Positions 59,258 to 64,000 of a stretch of 64,000 bases of DNA are shown here, piece after piece. Position 1 is the first letter of the stretch, and the number at the start of each line of letters is the position of its first letter. The DNA is taken from contig CAWARA010000033.1 in NCBI GenBank assembly GCA_963784195.1, forward strand, positions 1 through 64,000, read 5' to 3'. Below the pieces are notes generated by a model. It was given only the letters and a program-made list of their open reading frames with translations, was not told the origin of the DNA and did not search any database. The position numbers and the translations under genes are program-made. The stretch is from CAVQAH01 sp963784195 (GTDB lineage Bacteria > Acidobacteriota > Vicinamibacteria > Vicinamibacterales > 2-12-FULL-66-21).

Positions 59258-60715
59258 GCGTGTTCAAAAACCTCAACGAATTTATCGCGACGCTCGACAA
59301 AGAGCGGGAGCTCGCGCGCATCCCGGAGCCAGTCAGCCCCGAGCTCGAGATCTGCGCCGTCACCGATCGCGTGTCGAAATCGCCGGGTGGAGGCCCCGGC
59401 CTGTTGTTCGAGCGGCCCAGCCGGGTTCGACATGCCGGTGGCCATCAACCTGTTCGGCTCGATGCGCCGGATCTGCATGGCGCTTGGCGTCACCTCGCTG
59501 GACGATCTGGCGCGCGAAGTCGAAGAGCTGTCGACGCCGAAAGTGCCTGGCGGCCTCGTCGATGCGCTGAAGATGCTGCCGGTGGTGAATCGCCTGCGCG
59601 ACCTGATGCCGAAGACGGTGACCGACGCGCCATGCCAGGAGGTGGTGCGGAAGGATGGCACGCTCGACGATTATCCAATCCTGAAATGCTGGCCGGAGGA
59701 CGGCGGACGTTACATCACGCTCCCTCTCGTCTTCACGCGAGACCCCGAGAGCGGTGCCCGGAACATCGGAACGTATCGCATGCAGGTCTACGACGGGCGC
59801 ACGACCGGCATGCACTGGCAGCGGCACAAGGGCGGTGCCCAGCACCACCGCGTGGCCGAGCGGCTCGGCAAGCGCCTGCCGGTCGCCGTGGCGCTCGGTC
59901 CTGATCCTGCGCTGGCCTACTCGGCGACTGCACCGATGCCGGAAGGGCTCGACGAGCTGATGCTCGCTGGATTCCTCCGTCGCGAGCGGGTCGAAATGGT
60001 GAAGTGCGTAACGGTGGATCTCGAGGTCCCGGCAAACTCTCAGATCGTGCTCGAGGGATATGTCGAACCAGGCGAGCGCCGCCGGGAAGGGCCCTTCGGC
60101 GACCACACGGGCTTCTACTCGCACCCGGACGACTATCCGGTGTTTCACATCACCTGCATCACGCAGCGCAAGAAACCGATCTACCTGACCACGGTCGTCG
60201 GGATACCTCCGATGGAGGATTACTACCTCGGGAAAGCGAGCGAGCGGATCTTCCTGCCGCTGATCCGGAAGACGCTGCCCGAGATCGTCGACATGCACTT
60301 TCCGGCGCCCGGCATCTTTCACAACATCGTGATCATCTCGATCGACAAGCGCTACCCCGGCCACGCGCGCAAGATCATGAACGCGGTGTGGGGCCTCGGG
60401 CAGCTGATGTTCTCGAAGACCGTGATCGTGGTGGACAAGGACGTCGACGTTCAGAACGAAGCAGAGGTTGCGTGGATCGTCGGCACGCACTACGACCCTG
60501 AACGTGACGTGCAGTTCACGCGTGGACCCGTGGACGACCTCGAGGACGCCAGCGATCTGCCGGCCTACGGGAGCAAGATGGGAATCGATGCCACGCGGAA
60601 GTGGCCGTCCGAGGGGTTCAAGCGGCCGTGGCCGAAGCGAATCGTGACCGACCCGCAGTCGGTCCGGAAGGCTGAAGAGATCTGGCAGAAGATCGGCAAA
60701 GGATGGAGGGCATGA
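59254..60715 (+). CDS. UbiD-family decarboxylase, probably menaquinone/futalosine-pathway type (one apparent frameshift)
   Basis: About 486 residues. N-terminus SVFKNLNEFIATLDKERELARIPEPVSPELEI. UbiD core motifs: YPILKCWPEDGGRYITLP, ARNIGTYRMQVYDGRTTGMHWQRHKGGAQH, EGPFGDHTGFYSHPDDYPVFHITCITQRKKPIY, and catalytic Glu/Arg region VVDKDVDVQNEAEVAW. Prenylated-FMN dependent decarboxylase. The GTG at 59254 starts it. One extra base near 59419 breaks ERPAGFDMPVAINLFGS. Adjacent mqnA/mqnC and a deaminase suggest decarboxylation of a naphthoate-prenyl intermediate in menaquinone synthesis; a UbiA/UbiX partner is not here. Confidence 0.88.
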
Positions 60716-61612
60716 CGCTCGACGCCGTCGCAGATCGCCTCTCGCGCGGAGACCTGCTGAGCGAGACCGATGCGCGAGCCATCCTCGCCACGCACGACCT
60801 GATTGCCGTGGCAACCCTGGCGGACGAGGTTCGACGTCAGAAGCGTGGCGGCGAGACGATGTTCGTGCGCGTGCTCGACGTCCATGCCGACGCGGTTCCG
60901 GCAAGCCTTCCTGGTGGCGTCAGCGCAGGGGAGCTCAGAATTGTCGGGAAGCCCGCGAGCGAGGCTGATGCGCTGGCCGCCGTGCGTGCCGTGTCGGCGC
61001 TGGCCGGCAAGACACCCGTCACCGGGTTTTCAATCGCCCATCTTGCGTCCCTGTCGTCATCGTCCGCCGCATTTGTGCGCCTGTGCAGCGGGCTGAAAGA
61101 CGCAGGTCTTTCCGCGGTTGCCGAAGTGGCGATCGACGAGATCGATGGGCTCGATGACCTTGCCGGCGCAATCGGTGCCGCCAGGGACGCTGGTCTCCTC
61201 GGTACTTCGCATGACGGTTTCGACGCTCGCGGAAGGCCAGCAGGTATCGATCATCGAGCGGGCCCGGACGCTTCAACAGACCCTTGGAGGGTTTTACGCG
61301 TTCGCGCCGCTGCCACGCGTCATGTCTGTGTCGGCGCCGACGACCGGGTACGACGACGTGAAGCAGGTGGCGCTGGCGAGGCTCATGGTGCCGGGAATCG
61401 ACTCGATCCAGGTTGACTGGTCGCTCTATGGGCCCAAGCTGGCCCAGGTGGCGCTGACCATGGGCGCCGATGACGTGGATGCGGTGGCGGCGTTCGAGGT
61501 GGAGAACCTCGGGCATCGTCGCAGCGCGGTCGAGGAGATCACGCGGAACATCCGGGCGGCGTCGCTGGAACCTGTCGAACGCGACGGCCTGTTCAAAAGG
61601 ATCCACGCTTGA
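60712..61612 (+). CDS. MqnE/CofH-like protein lacking the radical-SAM cysteines (one apparent frameshift)
   Basis: About 299 residues. The C-terminal half reads like MqnE/MqnC/CofH: LRMTVSTLAEGQQVSIIERARTLQQTLGGFYAFAPLPRVMSVSAPTTGYDDVKQVALARLMVPGIDSIQVDWSLYG..GADDVDAV..EPVERDGLFKRI. At the N-terminus, where the family has CxxxCxxC, it reads FVRVLDVHADAVPASLPGG with no such motif, and no Cys cluster appears in other frames. The frame break lies near 61197 (one extra base). The gene overlaps ubiD and mqnA on both sides, so it is a stable operon member. It could be a non-catalytic subunit or a radically altered enzyme. Confidence 0.8.
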
Positions 61613-62394
61613 TGGTCAGGCTTGGGGCTGTCGACTATCTGAATGCGCGACCGCTCGTGTACGGCCTCGAGATGCGGACCGATATCTTTTCGCTCCGCTT
61701 TGACGTCCCTTCGAAGTGCGCGGCGCTGCTGCACGAAGGCTCGATTGACGTCGGCATGATCCCGTCGATCGAGTACCTGCGCGGCCGCGATCCGTACCTG
61801 ATCGTGCCAGGCTCGGGCATCATCTCGAACGGGCCTGTCGCATCTGTCGCGTTGTTCAGCACGAAGCCGGTGACCCAGATCCGATCGGTGGCCGCCGACA
61901 CGAGCTCGCGAACTTCGAACGGGCTGTTGCGGGTGCTGTGCTACGAAGCGTTCGGCGTGGATCCGTCGTTCGTGCCAATGCCGCCGAAGATCGACGAGAT
62001 GCTCACCGCCTGCGACGCGGCGTTGCTGATAGGCGATCCGGCGCTCTACCTCGATCCTGCGTCGAGAGGCTTGCTGAAAATCGATCTCGGTCAGGAGTGG
62101 ACAACGCTGACCGGGTTGCCGTTCGTTTGGGCGTTCTGGGCAGGACGCCCGGATGCGCTCTCGGCCGACGCGATTCGCGTGCTCACCGAGGCTCGCGATG
62201 CCGGCGTCGCGGCGTCCGACGCCATTGCGGACGCTTACTGCGGCCCCGAGCGCGCCGCCCTCGGCCGTGCGTATTTGAGGGACAATATCAAGTACATGCT
62301 CGGGGAGCGGGAAGCGGCGGGCCTCACGCGCTACTACGAGCTGGCGGCGGCGCATGATGTCGTGGAATCCACGAAACCGTTCGTCTTCTATTGA
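61612..62394 (+). CDS. mqnA: Chorismate dehydratase MqnA
   Basis: 260 residues, periplasmic-binding-protein-like fold. RLGAVDYLNARPLVYGLE at the start; ALLHEGSIDVGMIPSIEYLRG, PGSGIISNGPVASVALFS, TSSRTSNGLLRVLCYE. It forms 3-[(1-carboxyvinyl)oxy]benzoate from chorismate, the first futalosine-pathway step. ATG 61612 overlaps the preceding stop; the in-frame TTG at 61609 is also possible. Confidence 0.93.
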   Translation: MVRLGAVDYLNARPLVYGLEMRTDIFSLRFDVPSKCAALLHEGSIDVGMIPSIEYLRGRDPYLIVPGSGIISNGPVASVALFSTKPVTQIRSVAADTSSRTSNGLLRVLCYEAFGVDPSFVPMPPKIDEMLTACDAALLIGDPALYLDPASRGLLKIDLGQEWTTLTGLPFVWAFWAGRPDALSADAIRVLTEARDAGVAASDAIADAYCGPERAALGRAYLRDNIKYMLGEREAAGLTRYYELAAAHDVVESTKPFVFY

Positions 62395-62413
62395 ACCCTG
62401 ACGCCGTGACGCG

Positions 62414-63619
62414 ATGGCGATAACCCGAATCTCAGCGAAGGTCCGAGAGGGCGGACGGCTGAACCCGTCCGAGGCCCTGGAGCTGTACGCGAACGCTCCC
62501 ACCAGCCTCCTCGGCCAGCTTGCCGACCAGTTCCGCGCGCGCCGGCATCCTGGCGGCATCGTCACCTACATCATCGACCGCAACGTCAACTACACGAACG
62601 TGTGCGTAGCGCGCTGCAACTTCTGCGCGTTCTACCGTCCGGTCGGATCTGCCGAAGGTTACGTGCTCGGGTTCGAGGAGATCTTCCGCAAGATCGACGA
62701 AACGATCGCCGTCGGCGGCGGCCAGCTCCTTCTGCAGGGCGGACACAACCCGGATCTGCCGCTGGAGTGGTACGAAGATCTCTTTCGCGCCGTGAAGGGG
62801 CGATATCCGGATTTCAGACTGCACGCCCTGTCGCCGCCTGAAGTCATTCACCTGTCGCGGCTCTCGAGGCTCCCTGTTCCACAGGTGATCGAGCGGTTGA
62901 TCGCCGCCGGACTCGACAGCATTCCCGGTGGCGGCGCGGAGATCCTCGTCGATCGCGTTCGCAAGCTGCTCAACTGCTACGGCAAGGCCACTACTGATGA
63001 ATGGCTGGACGTCATGCGTCACGCGCACATCACCGGGCTCCGCACGACGGCGACGATGATGTACGGGACCGTGGAAACGATGGAGGAGCGGCTCGAACAC
63101 CTGTTCCGGTTGCGCGAGGTCCAGGACGAGACGGGCGGCTTCACCGCGTTCATCACCTGGAGTTATCAGCCCGAACACACCGAGCTGGGTGGCGGCGAGG
63201 CGACGGGGATCGACTATCTGCGGACGCTGGCCATCAGCCGTCTGGTACTCGACAATTTCGACAACCTGCAGTCGTCGTGGGTCACGCAGGGCGGCAAGGT
63301 CGGACAGTTGAGCCTGGCCTTCGGTGCCAACGACATGGGCAGCGTGATGATCGAGGAGAACGTCGTGCGCGCAGCCGGCGCCAGCTACTGCATGGACGAG
63401 ATCGAGATCGTCCGCAACATCGAGAACGCCGGATTCGTGCCGAAGCGTCGCAACATGCACTACCAGATCCTCGGCGATCCGATCTTCCGCGAGCGGGCCG
63501 TGCCTCGCATGCTGGAGCTGGCCGTCGCTCGGGCGGATGGTGACACATCGCGGCCACCCGAGATCAATCGGTACGCGGCGAGGAGCGCCGTCGAAAAGAA
63601 GGCGCGGACAACTCCTTGA
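62414..63619 (+). CDS. mqnC: Cyclic dehypoxanthinyl futalosine synthase MqnC
   Basis: 401 residues. Radical-SAM motif CVARCNFCAF near residue 63. Characteristic blocks: GGQLLLQGGHNPDLPLEWYEDLF, HALSPPEVIHLS, GLDSIPGGGAEILVDRVR, TATMMYGTVETMEERLEHL, ITWSYQPEHTELGGG, NLQSSWVTQGGKVGQLSL, HYQIL. These are diagnostic of MqnC. It cyclises dehypoxanthine futalosine. The 20-bp gap to mqnA and overlap with the next gene keep it in the operon. Confidence 0.95.
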   Translation: MAITRISAKVREGGRLNPSEALELYANAPTSLLGQLADQFRARRHPGGIVTYIIDRNVNYTNVCVARCNFCAFYRPVGSAEGYVLGFEEIFRKIDETIAVGGGQLLLQGGHNPDLPLEWYEDLFRAVKGRYPDFRLHALSPPEVIHLSRLSRLPVPQVIERLIAAGLDSIPGGGAEILVDRVRKLLNCYGKATTDEWLDVMRHAHITGLRTTATMMYGTVETMEERLEHLFRLREVQDETGGFTAFITWSYQPEHTELGGGEATGIDYLRTLAISRLVLDNFDNLQSSWVTQGGKVGQLSLAFGANDMGSVMIEENVVRAAGASYCMDEIEIVRNIENAGFVPKRRNMHYQILGDPIFRERAVPRMLELAVARADGDTSRPPEINRYAARSAVEKKARTTP

Positions 63620-64000
63620 TCGTCCACCGCGCCGCGTGGGTGTTGCCCATCGCGTCGGCGCCAGTCAGGAACGGCTGGGTGGCGGTCGAACAGGGCAGGG
63701 TCGTCGCCGTTGGCGGGCCATCCGCCTTCGCGCCTGCGTCGCTTCGGCGGGACAGGCCTGATCGGGAGGAGCGCGTAGCGCCTTCAGGTGAGTCTTGGGC
63801 AATTCTGCCGGGGCTCGTCAACGCCCACACGCACCTCGAGCTCTCCTGGTTGCGGGGGAAAATCCCGCCGGCCGAATCAATGCCAGCATGGGTCGGCGGA
63901 CTGTTGGCCCATCGCCGCAACGCTGCCGATCCGCCGGAACCGATTGCCGAAGCCATCACTGAGCTCCGCATGACGGGCACCGCGCTGGTTGGCGACGTGA
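63616..64000 (+). CDS. Amidohydrolase (aminofutalosine/adenosine deaminase-like), N-terminal part, truncated by window edge
   Basis: About 128 residues visible, TTG start overlapping the mqnC stop. N-terminal composite domain (VHRAAWVLPIASAPVRNGWVAVEQGRVVAVGG) and metal-binding HxH (LPGLVNAHTHLELSWLRG), as in ATZ/TRZ and 5'-deoxyadenosine/aminofutalosine deaminases. In the futalosine pathway, aminodeoxyfutalosine deaminase follows MqnE, which fits the neighbours; other substrates are possible. The rest is outside the window. Confidence 0.82.
   Translation, partial: MIVHRAAWVLPIASAPVRNGWVAVEQGRVVAVGGPSAFAPASLRRDRPDREERVAPSGESWAILPGLVNAHTHLELSWLRGKIPPAESMPAWVGGLLAHRRNAADPPEPIAEAITELRMTGTALVGDV

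Overview
The window is a GC-rich chromosomal segment of a Gram-negative (diderm) bacterium. It carries lipid A genes (a FabZ-LpxA fusion, lpxI), bamA, a Skp/OmpH homologue, LolCE/LolD and Lnt. It also has a futalosine-type menaquinone operon, a B12-dependent methylmalonyl-CoA module, a FecR/DUF6600 protein and many short intergenic palindromes. This mixture suggests Acidobacteriota, probably the Vicinamibacteria group. The assignment is inference from gene content, because there is no rRNA gene in the window. I recognised no insertion sequence, prophage, CRISPR array, rRNA or tRNA gene.

Layout. 0-2 kb: end of methylmalonyl-CoA mutase, its B12-binding subunit and a response regulator. 2-9.3 kb: valS, nadC, birA, coaX, an unknown gene and an RlmD-type methyltransferase, mostly overlapping. 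9.4-13.4 kb, minus strand: class-I glutamine-amidotransferase-like hydrolase, argS, mobA. 13.4-21.7 kb: envelope and proteostasis genes (TPR lipoprotein-like protein, NfeD protease, slipin, SPOR protein, lnt), then prfB with its programmed frameshift. 21.7-26.2 kb, minus strand: PBP1A and the FecR protein. 26.3-31.8 kb: heat-shock locus dnaK-dnaJ-hspR, a primary-like sigma factor and a DnaC-like ATPase. 31.8-41.9 kb: hemW, acyl-CoA dehydrogenase-meaB-epimerase, methylthioadenosine/adenosine salvage, small membrane proteins and an enoyl-CoA hydratase. 41.9-46.4 kb: ribH-nusB-lysS-lolCE-lolD. 47-51.6 kb: ridA, a second acyl-CoA dehydrogenase, clpC. 51.7-64 kb: bamA-ompH-fabZ/lpxA, then an overlapping operon lpxI-oxidoreductase-ubiD-mqnE-like-mqnA-mqnC-deaminase that runs off the right edge.

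Two features dominate beyond gene content. First, intergenic spaces hold a family of palindromic elements whose arms are built of 7-nt (sometimes 8-nt) near-repeats. The heptamer theme differs between loci (TTCGTGG/CCACGAA, AACTCCC/GGGAGTT, ATCGGAA, CGCACGT, CGGAGGT types). Several end 2-3 nt before a start codon, and they mix with an 18-nt REP-like palindrome (GTCCGGCTTCAGCCGGAC). Second, about a dozen genes, including essential single-copy ones such as dnaK and argS, carry single-base frameshifts, nearly all of them one extra base in or near a short homopolymer. In meaB a +1 and a -1 shift cancel. I read these as uncorrected sequencing errors, and the gene spans below are given across them. 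The prfB shift is different: it is the conserved recoding site.

The most interesting biological candidates are the heptad palindrome system and the MqnE/CofH-like protein in the menaquinone operon, which lacks the radical-SAM cysteine motif.
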